Below are positions 9,249-17,920 of a stretch of DNA of 64,000 nt, piece after piece. The translations under genes and the position numbers were made by a program. Numbering within the stretch: position 1 is the first letter of the stretch; each line of letters begins with the position of its first letter. The notes beneath the pieces were generated by a model, which searched no databases, had not been told where the DNA came from, and saw only the letters and a program-made list of their open reading frames with translations. Source of the DNA: Streptomyces brevispora (GTDB taxonomy: Bacteria > Actinomycetota > Actinomycetes > Streptomycetales > Streptomycetaceae); the NCBI RefSeq assembly GCF_007829885.1, contig NZ_VIWW01000001.1, positions 1,860,001-1,924,000 of the forward strand, given 5' to 3'.

Positions 9249-10007
9249 GTGGCGTTGAAGCCCGAACCGACCACGCCATTCCATTCGGTGCAGTACGCCC
9301 TTCGTGTTCTCGAAACGGTCTCCAAGCACGGCAACGGCGTGACGAACACCCAGATCGCCCGGGAGACGGGACTGCCCGTGGGGCATCTCGCCTCCCTCCT
9401 GCTGATGCTGCGCCGCGAGGGGTACGTCGAGCAGATCACCGACGGCGCGTATGTGATCGGCGCGTCGCTGCTGCTGCTCGGCTCCGGTGCGGCGCGCCGG
9501 CAGGCGGTGGAGGCCCGGCTCCAGCAGGCGCTGGTGCAGCTCCGGGACTCGGTCGGCGCGGCGATCTACATCAGCCGGTACGTGGACGGTGAGATCCGGG
9601 TCACCCAGTTCGCCGACGGTCCGAGCAACCCGGCGGTCAACGAGTGGGTGGACTTCCGGTCCTCGGCGCATGCGTCGGCGATCGGGAAGTGCCTGCTGAC
9701 CCAGCTGGATCAGAACGGGCGGCGCGACCACATCTCGCGGCACAAGACCGCGCGGCTGACGTCGCGGACCATCACGAGCGAGCAGGTCCTCTTCTCCAAG
9801 CTGGACAGCCAGCCGGCGACGGTCCCGGTGCTCGACCTCCAGGAGTACGCGGTCGGCACGGTGTGCGCGGCGGTGCCGCTGACCGCGGGGGCCTCGGCGG
9901 GATGCCTGGCACTCTCGCTGCCGATCGAGGACGCGCATCGCTTGCGCGAGGCGGCGGACACCCTGAACCGGCGGGCGGCGCCGGTGCTGCTGTCCCTGAC
10001 GCTCTAG
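9249..10007 (+). CDS. IclR-family transcriptional regulator
   Basis: A 252-residue IclR-type regulator. An N-terminal winged helix-turn-helix (about residues 12-65, TNTQIARETGLPVGHLASLLLMLRREGYV) is followed by the GAF-like effector domain, with conserved SSAHASAIGKCLL and the C-terminal GCLALSLP. The start is GTG at 9249 with GGGGG six bases before it. It lies directly downstream of ehuBCDA in the same direction but beyond a terminator, so it is the likely local regulator of ectoine uptake. Ectoine control by an IclR protein rather than a MocR/GntR-type EnuR is inferred from position only. Confidence 0.88.
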   Translation: MALKPEPTTPFHSVQYALRVLETVSKHGNGVTNTQIARETGLPVGHLASLLLMLRREGYVEQITDGAYVIGASLLLLGSGAARRQAVEARLQQALVQLRDSVGAAIYISRYVDGEIRVTQFADGPSNPAVNEWVDFRSSAHASAIGKCLLTQLDQNGRRDHISRHKTARLTSRTITSEQVLFSKLDSQPATVPVLDLQEYAVGTVCAAVPLTAGASAGCLALSLPIEDAHRLREAADTLNRRAAPVLLSLTL

Positions 10008-10112
10008 GCCCCGCGGGGCTTCACCAGGGGGCGCCGGACGGGCCGGATCCCCCGGCCCCGGACACGTGTCATCAGCACCCCTGAGGACCAGGTATTATTT
10101 TCGAGTCAGCAG

Positions 10113-10186
10113 GCGCCGCTAGCTCAGTTGGTTAGAGCAGCTGACTCTTAATCAGCGGGTCCGGGGTTCGAGTCCCTGGCGGCGCA
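10113..10186 (+). tRNA. tRNA-Lys (anticodon CTT)
   Basis: A 74-base cloverleaf with a seven-base acceptor stem (GCGCCGC with GCGGCGC), D-arm AGCTCAGTTGGTTAGAGC, anticodon loop CTCTTAA with CTT at positions 34-36, and T-arm GGGTTCGAGTCC. CCA is not encoded. An identical copy lies at 17838-17911. Confidence 0.97.
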
Positions 10187-10192
10187 CAGACA

Positions 10193-10238
10193 ACACACGA
10201 GGTGGCCTCCGTTCAACGGAGACCACCTCGTGTGTTTT
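10193..10238 (+). terminator. Intrinsic terminator after tRNA-Lys
   Basis: A long stem with 13 bases (ACACACGAGGTGG with CCACCTCGTGTGT), one mismatch and a further six-base CTCCGT/ACGGAG, with a three-base loop, followed by TTTTGT. It starts seven bases after the tRNA end. Confidence 0.85.
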
Positions 10239-10293
10239 GTGCTGCCCTCGACGATGTACAAATGTTTTACACATACGTACTAGACACCCGTTT

Positions 10294-10307
10294 TATACGT
10301 CCGTATA
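10294..10307. promoter_or_regulatory. Palindromic operator candidate upstream of the MFS gene
   Basis: A perfect dyad, TATACG and CGTATA separated by TC, lies ten bases before the MFS start codon. A related CATACGTAC sits 20 bases further upstream. Position and symmetry suggest a repressor site for the exporter. No adjacent TetR or MarR gene is present, so the regulator would act from elsewhere. Confidence 0.45.
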
Positions 10308-10316
10308 TTCCTTGGC

Positions 10317-11819
10317 ATGACAACGTCTACGAGCACCGCCACCACACCCGGCGAGCGCGCCGGCCGCAGGGAGTGGACCGCGTTCGTGGTCCTGCTGCTC
10401 CCCCTCCTCCTCGTCTCGATGGACGTGTCCGTCCTCTTCTTCGCGATCCCGTCCATCGACCGGGACCTCGCCCCCAGCGCCACCCAGCAGCTCTGGATCT
10501 TCGATGTGTACGCCTTCGCGCTGGCCGGTCTGCTCATCACGATGGGCTCGCTCGGCGACCGGATCGGCCGCCGCAGGCTGCTGATGGCCGGCGCCTTCGC
10601 CTTCAGCGCGGCCTCGGTCGGTGCCGCCTACGCCTCCAGCCCCGAGATGCTCATCGCGGCCCGCGCCCTGCTGGGGATCGGCGGTGCGACGCTGATGCCG
10701 TCGACGATGGGACTCGTACGCAACATGTTCCGCGACGAGCGCCAGCGCAGCCAGGCCGTCGGCATCTGGTCCGGTGCCATGGCGGGCGGGATCGCGCTCG
10801 GCTCGGTGCTCAGCGGTTTCATGCTGGGGCACTTCTGGTGGGGTTCGGTCTTCCTGATCAATGTGCCGGCGATGGTGCTGCTGCTGGTCCTGGTGCCGGT
10901 GCTGGTCCCGGAGTTCAAGGACCCGGCCCCGGGGCGGTTCGACTTCCTCAGCGTTCCGCTGTCGATGGGTTCGGTGCTGCCGGTCGTCTACGGGGTCAAG
11001 GAGAGTGCCGCCCACGGCATGGACACGCGCAACGGGCTGATCATCCTCGCCGGGCTCGCCGTCGGCCTGGTCTTCGTCCGCCGTCAGCGCGGCCGCGACG
11101 ACGCGATGATCAGCCGGGAGCTGTTCCGTGGCCGCGGCTTCGCCGCCGGGATCGGTCTGAACGCGCTGGCCTCCTTCGCTATGATGGGCTCCGCCTTCTT
11201 CACCACCCAGTACCTGCAGTCGGTGCTCGGCATGAGCACGATGGAGGCCGCGCTGTGGAGCCTGGCACCGTCGCTGGCGGTCGGTGCCGCCGCGCCCGCG
11301 GCCACGGCGATCGCCCAGCGGACCGAGCGCAGCCATGTCATCTGCGCCGGGTTCGTCATCGCGGCGGCCGGATTCGGGATCCTGGCCCTGTCCGGCACCG
11401 ACTCCCTGTGGGTGCTGCTCGTCGGTTCGGCCGTGATGAGCAGCGGCATCGTGACCGTGATGGCGCTCGTCTCGGACCTGGCGCTTTCCACCAGCCCGCC
11501 GGAGAAGGCGAGTTCGGCCGCCTCGCTGCTGGAGACCGGGCAGGAGTTCGGCGGCGCGATGGGAATGGCGCTGCTGGGTGCGGTGGCGACCGCCGTCTAC
11601 ACCGCGGACATGCCGGACTCGGCACCGGAGGTGGCCCGCAAGACGCTGCCGGGGGCGCTGTCCACCGGCGACGGTTCGCTGATCTCGGTCGGGCGGGAGG
11701 CCTTCGTGCACAGCATGCAGTACGCGTCGGTGGCGGGGGCGCTGCTCCTGCTGGCGGGGGCGGTACTGGCCGTGACGCGTCTGCGGCGGGCGGTCCTCTC
11801 ACGCCCGTCCGGCGTCTGA
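10317..11819 (+). CDS. MFS transporter, 14-TM DHA2 drug:H+ antiporter type
   Basis: A 500-residue integral membrane exporter. The N-terminal helix carries VSMDVSVLFFAIPSI (DHA2 motif D1), and the loop GSLGDRIGRRRLLM is the MFS motif A near residues 78-91. GIGGATLMPSTMGLVRNMF and IWSGAMAGGIALGSVLSG (motif C) follow. About 14 hydrophobic helices fit the QacA/DHA2 group, which expels drugs or toxic metabolites. No ribosome site precedes the ATG at 10317, so the message may be leaderless. It is tail-to-tail with the acyl-CoA ligase, and the two coding regions overlap by 21 bases. Confidence 0.92.
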   Translation: MTTSTSTATTPGERAGRREWTAFVVLLLPLLLVSMDVSVLFFAIPSIDRDLAPSATQQLWIFDVYAFALAGLLITMGSLGDRIGRRRLLMAGAFAFSAASVGAAYASSPEMLIAARALLGIGGATLMPSTMGLVRNMFRDERQRSQAVGIWSGAMAGGIALGSVLSGFMLGHFWWGSVFLINVPAMVLLLVLVPVLVPEFKDPAPGRFDFLSVPLSMGSVLPVVYGVKESAAHGMDTRNGLIILAGLAVGLVFVRRQRGRDDAMISRELFRGRGFAAGIGLNALASFAMMGSAFFTTQYLQSVLGMSTMEAALWSLAPSLAVGAAAPAATAIAQRTERSHVICAGFVIAAAGFGILALSGTDSLWVLLVGSAVMSSGIVTVMALVSDLALSTSPPEKASSAASLLETGQEFGGAMGMALLGAVATAVYTADMPDSAPEVARKTLPGALSTGDGSLISVGREAFVHSMQYASVAGALLLLAGAVLAVTRLRRAVLSRPSGV

Positions 11820-13475
11820 GGACAGCAGCTCGGTGCGCCCGTGCGCCTCGAACTCGCCCGCGAGCAAGGCCAGTCGCTCTTCCCCGAACGGGACGTACGC
11901 GCCCTCCGGGTCCCGCCACCACACAGTGGACCCGGACCAGAATCCCTCCCTCCGCAGCCCGACCCGATGCACCTTGTTCGTCGCCGTCACCGGCATCGAG
12001 TGCACGATCCGTACGAACCTGGGCGCCATCTTCGTACCCAGGTCGGTCTGGTCCCGGAGGAACGCGGCGAACGCGGCCGGGTCGAACCGGGTCCCGTCGC
12101 GCAGCGCCAGCGCCGCCATCACCTGGTCCCCGGCGACGGGGTCGGGCACCGCGTAGACGGCGACGGCCGCCGCGTCCGCCCAGCGGGCGAGGATGTTCTC
12201 GATCATCGCGGCGGCCAGGTTCTCGCTGTCGACCCGCAGCCGGTCCTCGGTACGGCCCGCGAAGTAGAGGAAGCCGTCGGGGTCGCGGAAGAAGAGGTCA
12301 CCGGTCCAGTACCAGCCGCCGCGCACCCGGGCGGCGTCCGCCTCCTCGTTGCGCCAGTAGCCTTCGAACGGGGTCCGGCCACGGTTGACCAGCTCCCCTA
12401 TCGCAGCGGCACCGTTGAGCAGCTTTCCGCCCTCGTCGAAGACCGCGGCGACGCGCTCGTGGCCCGTCTCCGGGTCGACGACGGCGAGGTCGTCGCGGTC
12501 CGAGGCCCGGCCGATCGCGCCCTGCGGGGTGTCCGGGGTCCGCTGGATCGCCGCGCCGCCCTCCGAGGAGCCGTAGCCCTCGACCAGCCGCACCCCGAAC
12601 CGCTCCCGGAAGCGCGCCGCGTCCACGGCGCCCGCCTCGGTGCCGAAGCCGATGCGGAGCGGGTGCTCCCGGTCGTCGGGGCGCTCGGGGGTGGCCAGCA
12701 GGTACTGCACGGCACGGCCGACGTAGGTGAAGTAGGTGGCCCCGTGTGCGCGTACGTCGGCGAGGAAGCCGGATGCCGAGAAACGGCGGCGCAGGGCGAC
12801 GGCGGCGCCGCCGGCCAGTGCGGGTGCCCAGTCGGCGATCACCGCGTTGCCGTGGAACATCGGCATGCAGATGTAGTGGACGTCCTCGCGCCCGATCCCG
12901 AAGTGGCCGACGAGCGACTGACCGGCCGCGGCGAGCCGCCCCTGGGTGCAGACGGCGGCCTTGGGCGCGCCGGTGGAGCCCGAGGTGAAGTAGAGCAGCA
13001 TCCGGGTTCCGGGCCCGGGGCGGGCGAGGACCGTGTCCCCCGGCTCCGCCCCGGCGTACGGGGCGAGCAGTGCGGCGTACGCCTCGGTTTCGGTGACCAG
13101 TACCCGGACGCCCGGCAACTCCAGGCCGTCGAGCAGTGGCAGATGGGCGCGCTCGGTGATCAGCACCCGGCATTCGGTGTGCGTGATGTCGCGGGCCAGT
13201 TCGGCGCCGCGACGGGTCGGGTTGATGCCGGCGACGGCGGCCCCGGCCAGGGCCGCCGCGCTCAGCCACAGTGGAAACTCAGGGGTGTTGTCGAGCAACA
13301 CCCCGACGTGCGGCTCGCTGCCCGTCGGCAGCAGATCCGCCAGGAGCGCGGCCCTTGCGGCAGCGCACGAGGCGACCTGGTGGTGGCTGAGGACGATGTC
13401 CTCGTGCCTCAATCCGGGCCGGTGGTCGCCCCATTGGCGCTGTACGAGCTCCGCGACGGTGCCTGCGCTCCTCAT
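11799..13475 (-). CDS. AMP-dependent acyl-CoA synthetase (FadD-like)
   Basis: A 558-residue ANL-superfamily adenylate-forming enzyme that activates a carboxylate through an acyl-AMP to the CoA thioester. The P-loop motif YFTSGSTGAPKA is at about residues 180-191. VEGYGSSEGGAAI is the A5-type motif, YWTGDLFFRDPDGFLYFAGR is the A7/A8 hinge, and the C-terminal Lys lies in TATNKVHRVGLR. It resembles the mycobacterial FadD17/FATP-like very-long-chain ligases. The ATG at 13475 is chosen by homology length; no ribosome site is visible there. It runs in the same direction as the upstream LPMO gene, with a 26-base gap. Confidence 0.88.
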   Translation of the reverse strand: MRSAGTVAELVQRQWGDHRPGLRHEDIVLSHHQVASCAAARAALLADLLPTGSEPHVGVLLDNTPEFPLWLSAAALAGAAVAGINPTRRGAELARDITHTECRVLITERAHLPLLDGLELPGVRVLVTETEAYAALLAPYAGAEPGDTVLARPGPGTRMLLYFTSGSTGAPKAAVCTQGRLAAAGQSLVGHFGIGREDVHYICMPMFHGNAVIADWAPALAGGAAVALRRRFSASGFLADVRAHGATYFTYVGRAVQYLLATPERPDDREHPLRIGFGTEAGAVDAARFRERFGVRLVEGYGSSEGGAAIQRTPDTPQGAIGRASDRDDLAVVDPETGHERVAAVFDEGGKLLNGAAAIGELVNRGRTPFEGYWRNEEADAARVRGGWYWTGDLFFRDPDGFLYFAGRTEDRLRVDSENLAAAMIENILARWADAAAVAVYAVPDPVAGDQVMAALALRDGTRFDPAAFAAFLRDQTDLGTKMAPRFVRIVHSMPVTATNKVHRVGLRREGFWSGSTVWWRDPEGAYVPFGEERLALLAGEFEAHGRTELLSSDAGRA

Positions 13476-13501
13476 GGCGCCGCACGGTAACTGGCTACAC
13501 G

Positions 13502-14092
13502 TCAGAACTGAACATCGGAGCACGAGTAGAACGCGTTGGCCGTGTCCGCGATGTTCCAGACGCTCAGGATGATGTGCTTCCCGGTCTTCTGGGTGGGGAT
13601 GGCGCCCTGCTGGGTCAGCGTGGCCGGCGGCTGCATACCGCCGTACGGCACCGTCATGAAGGGCTGCGACTCCAGGTCGGACCGCTTGAGCGGCTTGGTG
13701 GGGTCCCAGCCGTTCTTGGTGATGTAGTAGCGGAAGTCCGTCGTGGCGTGGCGGGCGGTGAACTGCCAGCGGAAGCTGAAGCCCTGACCCGCGGTGACGT
13801 GGGTGGCGGGCCAGTTGCCGCCGCGCGGGTCGTCGAGCTGCGCGAACTCGCCGTGGCCGCCGGAACAGATCGCGCCGTCGGCCGGACCGGCCGCCGGGAA
13901 GCCCTTGGGGCCCTCGACGCTCTGCGGCTCCCACTGGATGTTGCCGCAGCCGGTCACCGTGCCGTTGGCACAGAGCTTCTGACGGCTGATGGGGTTGTCC
14001 GTGTAGCCATGGCTGCTGGCACTGCTGGTCGCGAACATCGAGACGCCCGCTACCGCGAGACCCACCAGGGCCGCACCTGTCTTCTTACGCAT
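13502..14092 (-). CDS. AA10 lytic polysaccharide monooxygenase, secreted (LpmP-like)
   Basis: A 196-residue copper LPMO that oxidatively cleaves chitin or cellulose-like glycans outside the cell. A Sec signal peptide ends at SSASS, so mature residue 1 is His28 (HGYTDNPISRQ), the first half of the histidine brace. The second brace His is His98 in WPATHVTAG, and the axial Phe is Phe188 in NAFYSCSDVQF. It is a single catalytic module without a carbohydrate-binding domain. The ATG at 14092 has GAGGAG eight bases upstream. Two DasR-like sites lie in its upstream region. Linkage to the SPFH, wall and cslA-glxA genes suggests the tip-glycan LPMO rather than a chitin scavenger; that is inference. Confidence 0.9.
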   Translation of the reverse strand: MRKKTGAALVGLAVAGVSMFATSSASSHGYTDNPISRQKLCANGTVTGCGNIQWEPQSVEGPKGFPAAGPADGAICSGGHGEFAQLDDPRGGNWPATHVTAGQGFSFRWQFTARHATTDFRYYITKNGWDPTKPLKRSDLESQPFMTVPYGGMQPPATLTQQGAIPTQKTGKHIILSVWNIADTANAFYSCSDVQF

Positions 14093-14148
14093 TGCTGTCG
14101 CTCCTCGGATTCGTGGGGGAGGCTCCATGAGCACTGCTGCGCGCGCCG

Positions 14149-14204
14149 TGCGGTCTAGACCAAGGCCTAGATTATTGACGGATCATGAACATGTCCAGAC
14201 CAAT
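14149..14204 (-). promoter_or_regulatory. Two DasR-responsive-element-like sites upstream of the LPMO gene
   Basis: The core GGTCTAGACC (14152-14161) matches the inner palindrome of the Streptomyces dre consensus (TGGTCTAGACCA). A second copy, TGTCCAGACCA at 14192-14202, resembles the direct-repeat element of chitinase promoters. Both precede the minus-strand LPMO start by 60-110 bases. This implies control by GlcN-6-P-sensitive DasR. Confidence 0.7.
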
Positions 14205-14249
14205 GGGAGTTGGATTCCGGTTCGCCGCCGAAGGGACCTCCGCGAAGCC

Positions 14250-16241
14250 TCAGACACTGTCCCCACCACTGCGTCCGGTGTAGAAGGCGACGGTCAAGTC
14301 CTTCACCAGGGACTTCCGTTCGTAGTCGTCGAGCTCCACGAGGCCCCGGGCGGTCAGCCGGTTGACGGTGTCGTCCACGGCGTCCACCACCGAAGTCAGC
14401 ACGCTGTCGCGGTGTTTGGCGTCGATGGCCGCGATCCGGCGCAGTTGCATGGCCGCGGCCACCTCCGGCGCGTACTCGATTCCGGTCGGCTGCGCGGAGT
14501 ACACCTCGATGCCGACCGGCTCGCAGTCCGCCTTGAGCATCCGGGTCAGCGCGTCGCCGACGGCTTCCGCGTTGCGCAGGGTGTGAGCGTCCTCGTGGAA
14601 GGCGTCGGCGGGCAGCTGGGACAGGACCCGCGCCATCGCCGCCTCGACCTGTTCCCGCAGGTACTCCTCGTGGTCGGCGATTCCCAGCGTCGCCCGCACG
14701 GTGTCCGTGACCCGCCACACGACGAGGACGACGACCCGCAACGCCGTACCGTTCGCGTCCACCGCGGGCAGCGGTTCGCTGCGCCAGTGCCGCAGCCGTA
14801 CGTCGACCCGGCGGCGCAGCAGCAGCGGGCTGACCCACATCAGCCCGGTCCGCCGCACGCTGCCGCGGTACCGGCCGAAGAGGGTGAGCACCCAGGCGTG
14901 CCCGACCTGGCCGCGGGTCAGGCCGCCGAACGCGAAGAACACCGTGGTCAGCAGTGCCGTGAGCGCCGCCCAGGCGCCGAGGCCGATGCCGTCGTACGGT
15001 CGCGGGCCGAGCCCGAGCCGGGACACCGCCCCGCCCGGCAGCGCGCCGATCCACCACAGGACCCCGCCCGAGGCGGCGAGCCCGACGAGACCGGCGAGCA
15101 GTACGGCCCAGCCGGGCAGCGAGGGGCCGGACCGTTCGCGGAGTTGCGGGTCGGCGACGGGTGCGGGCCGGGTGGAGGGCAGCACCTGCGGTGCCCGCGG
15201 CACCGGCGGCCGCCGGACACCGGCAGCGCACTCGCTCCCGGCCGTCCTCTGCACGACGGTGGCGGGCAGCGCGGCGGCGTCCGCGGCGGCCTCGGGACCT
15301 TCGCGGAAGAGCAGGTGTACGGGGATGGAGACGGCGCGCTCATCGTCGATGTCCGAGTGGCGCCGGCCGGTGTCCACCCGCACCGCGGTGTGGAGCTCGC
15401 CGGCCCCGGCGCCGCCGGAGGGCAGCGAGAGGGAGGGGCCGGCGTCCTGGCGGACCGGGGTGAGCCCCGGCCCGGGGACGAATCCGGCACCGGGCCCCGG
15501 TGCGTCGTCCGGGCCGGGAAGGAACGGGTCGTGCTCCAGGACCGGTTGCCCCGGAACGGTGCCCGACACCGCGCCACGCGCGCCGATCACGGATCCCGTA
15601 CCGGGGAGCGCGCCGGACTCGGCGGCCGGCACCCGGCCGCCCTTCTCCGCCGCGGCGGCGGGCAGCAGATCCGAGGCGCCGGGCGGCCCGTCCCCGGAGC
15701 CGGAGCCCGAGACCGAGCCGGACCCGCCGCCATCCTCCGCGCCGGAGCCCTCACCCGAGCCCGAGCCCGAGCCGTCGCCCGGAACCGACACCGACGCCGA
15801 GGTCGCGCCGAAGGCGGAGCCCCCGCGTTCGCCCTCGCCCGGCATCAGGTCGAGGACCAGGTCGACCACGGAGTCCGTCGCGGACCGCGCCACGGAGTCC
15901 GGGCCGCCCCTCGTCACGGAGCCGCCCCCGTACACCGAACCGAAACCCGAACCGGACGCCGAACCCGAACTCGAACCCGGAGCCGACGCCGACGCCGACG
16001 CCGACCAGTCGTACGCCCCGGTCGTCGCACCCGAGCCCTTCGGCCCGTCCTGGCCCGGCACCCCGTCCGCACGGGCCGACGCGTCCGCGCCGCGTCCCGG
16101 CCTGTCCAGTACCGCCCACTCCCGTACCGGGAGCGCCCCGTACCTCTCCTCGCCGTACTCCGGGTTCTCCGGGTTCTCGGAGTTCTCGGGGTTGTCCCCG
16201 TTCTCCGGGTTCCCCGAGCTGTCCGACACTGTGGATCGCAT
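14250..16241 (-). CDS. SPFH/band-7 domain protein with long disordered N-terminus
   Basis: A 663-residue protein. The first ~350 residues are Gly/Ser/Pro/Glu-rich and low-complexity (repeats of GSGSG and PENPE type). Two hydrophobic segments follow (LPGWAVLLAGLVGLAASGGVLWWIGAL and LGAWAALTALLTTVFFAFGG), then a C-terminal SPFH/PHB domain (MWVSPLLLRRRVDVRLRHW to the end). SPFH proteins organise membrane microdomains. An EEYLREQVEAAMARVLSQL stretch matches the stomatin core. The ATG at 16241 has GGAGG five bases before it; an alternative ATG is at 16256. It follows the NlpC-like gene by 25 bases in the same direction, so the two are probably co-transcribed. Confidence 0.85.
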   Translation of the reverse strand: MRSTVSDSSGNPENGDNPENSENPENPEYGEERYGALPVREWAVLDRPGRGADASARADGVPGQDGPKGSGATTGAYDWSASASASAPGSSSGSASGSGFGSVYGGGSVTRGGPDSVARSATDSVVDLVLDLMPGEGERGGSAFGATSASVSVPGDGSGSGSGEGSGAEDGGGSGSVSGSGSGDGPPGASDLLPAAAAEKGGRVPAAESGALPGTGSVIGARGAVSGTVPGQPVLEHDPFLPGPDDAPGPGAGFVPGPGLTPVRQDAGPSLSLPSGGAGAGELHTAVRVDTGRRHSDIDDERAVSIPVHLLFREGPEAAADAAALPATVVQRTAGSECAAGVRRPPVPRAPQVLPSTRPAPVADPQLRERSGPSLPGWAVLLAGLVGLAASGGVLWWIGALPGGAVSRLGLGPRPYDGIGLGAWAALTALLTTVFFAFGGLTRGQVGHAWVLTLFGRYRGSVRRTGLMWVSPLLLRRRVDVRLRHWRSEPLPAVDANGTALRVVVLVVWRVTDTVRATLGIADHEEYLREQVEAAMARVLSQLPADAFHEDAHTLRNAEAVGDALTRMLKADCEPVGIEVYSAQPTGIEYAPEVAAAMQLRRIAAIDAKHRDSVLTSVVDAVDDTVNRLTARGLVELDDYERKSLVKDLTVAFYTGRSGGDSV

Positions 16242-16266
16242 TACCGCCTCCGTCATGTGCGTCGTG

Positions 16267-17655
16267 TCACGCGAAGAGTCGCCGCCAGGTCTCCGGACCC
16301 GGATAGCCGTCGGCCTCCGCGCCCCGCCAGCCCTGGGCCTTCTGGAAGGCCTCGACATTGCGCCGGTCCGCCTCGCCCCATCGGGGCCCGGGGCCCGACA
16401 GGTAGTACTTGCCGTATCCCTTCTTCACCAACTGTTTCCCGAGCCTGTCGACATGGCTGTTGGACTGACCCGTCCGGAAATTGCCCCGCCCGGGGTAAGC
16501 GGGCGTCGCGGTCGAGCCGCCCGTGCCGGTTCCGCCCGCGGCAGGGATGTCGTTGCCGGTGCCGGTGGTCAGCAGGCGCCAGGTGTCGGGCCCGGGGATG
16601 CCGTCGGCCTCCTTGCCCTTCCAGCCCTGGGCCTTCTGGAACGCCGCGGTCGCCTGCTGGTCGGCGCTGCCCCAGGCGGGGCCGGGGCCGACCTTGTAGA
16701 AGCGCTTGCCACCCCGCTCGACGAGCAGCTTGCCGAGTTCGGTGACGTGGGCGTTGTTCGCGCCCGGGCCGAACTGACCGGCCCCCGGGAACGCTCTCGT
16801 CGAGCTGCTGCCGCCGGTTTCGGTGGTCAGCCCCGTGTAGCGGTACGCGACGTAGCTGCTCGAGTGGGTCCAGTACGCCATGGGCGTCGTCTGCTTGCGG
16901 GTGTGCGGCATGGTCTGCTCGTACGCCGTGTAGTGGGTGTGCGTGTAGTCCGTCCAGCCCCCGAAGATCGTGACGTGCGAGCCCTTGGAGGGGTCGGCCG
17001 GGTTGTGGAAGAGCAGCATGTCGCCGGGCTGGAGATCCGCACGGGCGATCCGCGTGCCGTATGAGGCGAGGCTGCCGGTCCACTCGTTGCCCGGCAGGTC
17101 CCAGGCCATCGACAGATAACCGGAGCAGTCCTGGCGGTACCCGTCCAGCCAGTACTTGCTCATGCTGTACGGGACCTGCGCGGCGACCCACTTCTTCGCC
17201 CGGTTGATGATGTCGGCCCTGGTCGTCTTGCGCAGCGTGGGCGTACCCGCCGGCGGACCGGAGGCCCCCGCACCCTGCAACGGACCCGGCCCGCCCTGCG
17301 GGCTGTCCGGTCCCGGATCGGCCGGGTCGGCGGCGTCCTCCGGGTCGTCCGGCATGACCGGGTCCGCCGTCACCGCGTCGGGGGCCGACGCGGGATCGGC
17401 CGCCGGGTCGGCCCCCGGGGCGGGGTCGGTGACGCGACCGGGGCCGGCCGCCCCGGTCGCCGCCTCCGCCAGGCCGCCGCTCAGCACCACTCCGGCAGCG
17501 GTGACCAGCACCAGCGCGCGCCGCGCGCCGTGTGCGGCCGGATGTCCTCCCTGCCGCGTCGGCAGTACCGCGGCTGCGGTGCGCCGTTGTACGGCGCACC
17601 CCGCACAGGTGCAGTCGCTGGCGGGTACGTACTCCTCGAAGGCCGGCACAGTCAT
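16267..17655 (-). CDS. Secreted NlpC/P60-like cell-wall hydrolase with two peptidoglycan-binding repeats
   Basis: A 462-residue exported protein. An N-terminal CTCAGC motif and a twin-Arg-like segment precede a hydrophobic helix (about residues 46-65), followed by an Asp/Pro/Gly linker. The catalytic module is at about 145-290, with Cys in QDCSGYLSMAWDLPG and His in KGSHVTIFGGW. Two ~65-residue repeats follow, each with a PG(R/A)G-x-F opening, a GPGP-W core and FQKAQGW, like actinobacterial peptidoglycan-binding modules. The ATG at 17655 has GGAGGG six bases upstream. Position beside SPFH, LPMO and cslA fits remodelling of wall at hyphal tips. Confidence 0.85.
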   Translation of the reverse strand: MTVPAFEEYVPASDCTCAGCAVQRRTAAAVLPTRQGGHPAAHGARRALVLVTAAGVVLSGGLAEAATGAAGPGRVTDPAPGADPAADPASAPDAVTADPVMPDDPEDAADPADPGPDSPQGGPGPLQGAGASGPPAGTPTLRKTTRADIINRAKKWVAAQVPYSMSKYWLDGYRQDCSGYLSMAWDLPGNEWTGSLASYGTRIARADLQPGDMLLFHNPADPSKGSHVTIFGGWTDYTHTHYTAYEQTMPHTRKQTTPMAYWTHSSSYVAYRYTGLTTETGGSSSTRAFPGAGQFGPGANNAHVTELGKLLVERGGKRFYKVGPGPAWGSADQQATAAFQKAQGWKGKEADGIPGPDTWRLLTTGTGNDIPAAGGTGTGGSTATPAYPGRGNFRTGQSNSHVDRLGKQLVKKGYGKYYLSGPGPRWGEADRRNVEAFQKAQGWRGAEADGYPGPETWRRLFA

Positions 17656-17837
17656 GCGATTCCCTCCGCAGTCGTCAAGATCTTTGGGCGCATCTGTACG
17701 GGCGTCAGTGTCTCAACTATCCGGACATATCTCATTTTGACGGATAGATGAGTAAAACGAACATCCGACAGGCCGCAGCGAAGGGTTAATGGTCAGGAGC
17801 ACCGCCTGGGGTCGGGTAGAGTTCTCCAGGTCAGCAG

Positions 17838-17911
17838 GCGCCGCTAGCTCAGTTGGTTAGAGCAGCTGACTCTTAATCAGCGGGTCCGGGGTTCGAGTCC
17901 CTGGCGGCGCA
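17838..17911 (+). tRNA. tRNA-Lys (anticodon CTT), second copy
   Basis: Identical over all 74 bases to the copy at 10113-10186, including the GTCAGCAG just upstream; the 3' flanks differ. CCA is not encoded. The two copies are in direct orientation 7.7 kb apart. Confidence 0.97.
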
Positions 17912-17920
17912 CGCGAAGAC

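Noticed and set aside
13502..13934. Apparent fusion of the LPMO region to the acyl-CoA ligase in one 711-codon minus-strand frame
   Set aside because: Upstream part is out of frame with the LPMO and is not ligase-like; ligase homology begins at 13475 and the LPMO is a separate complete gene in another frame.
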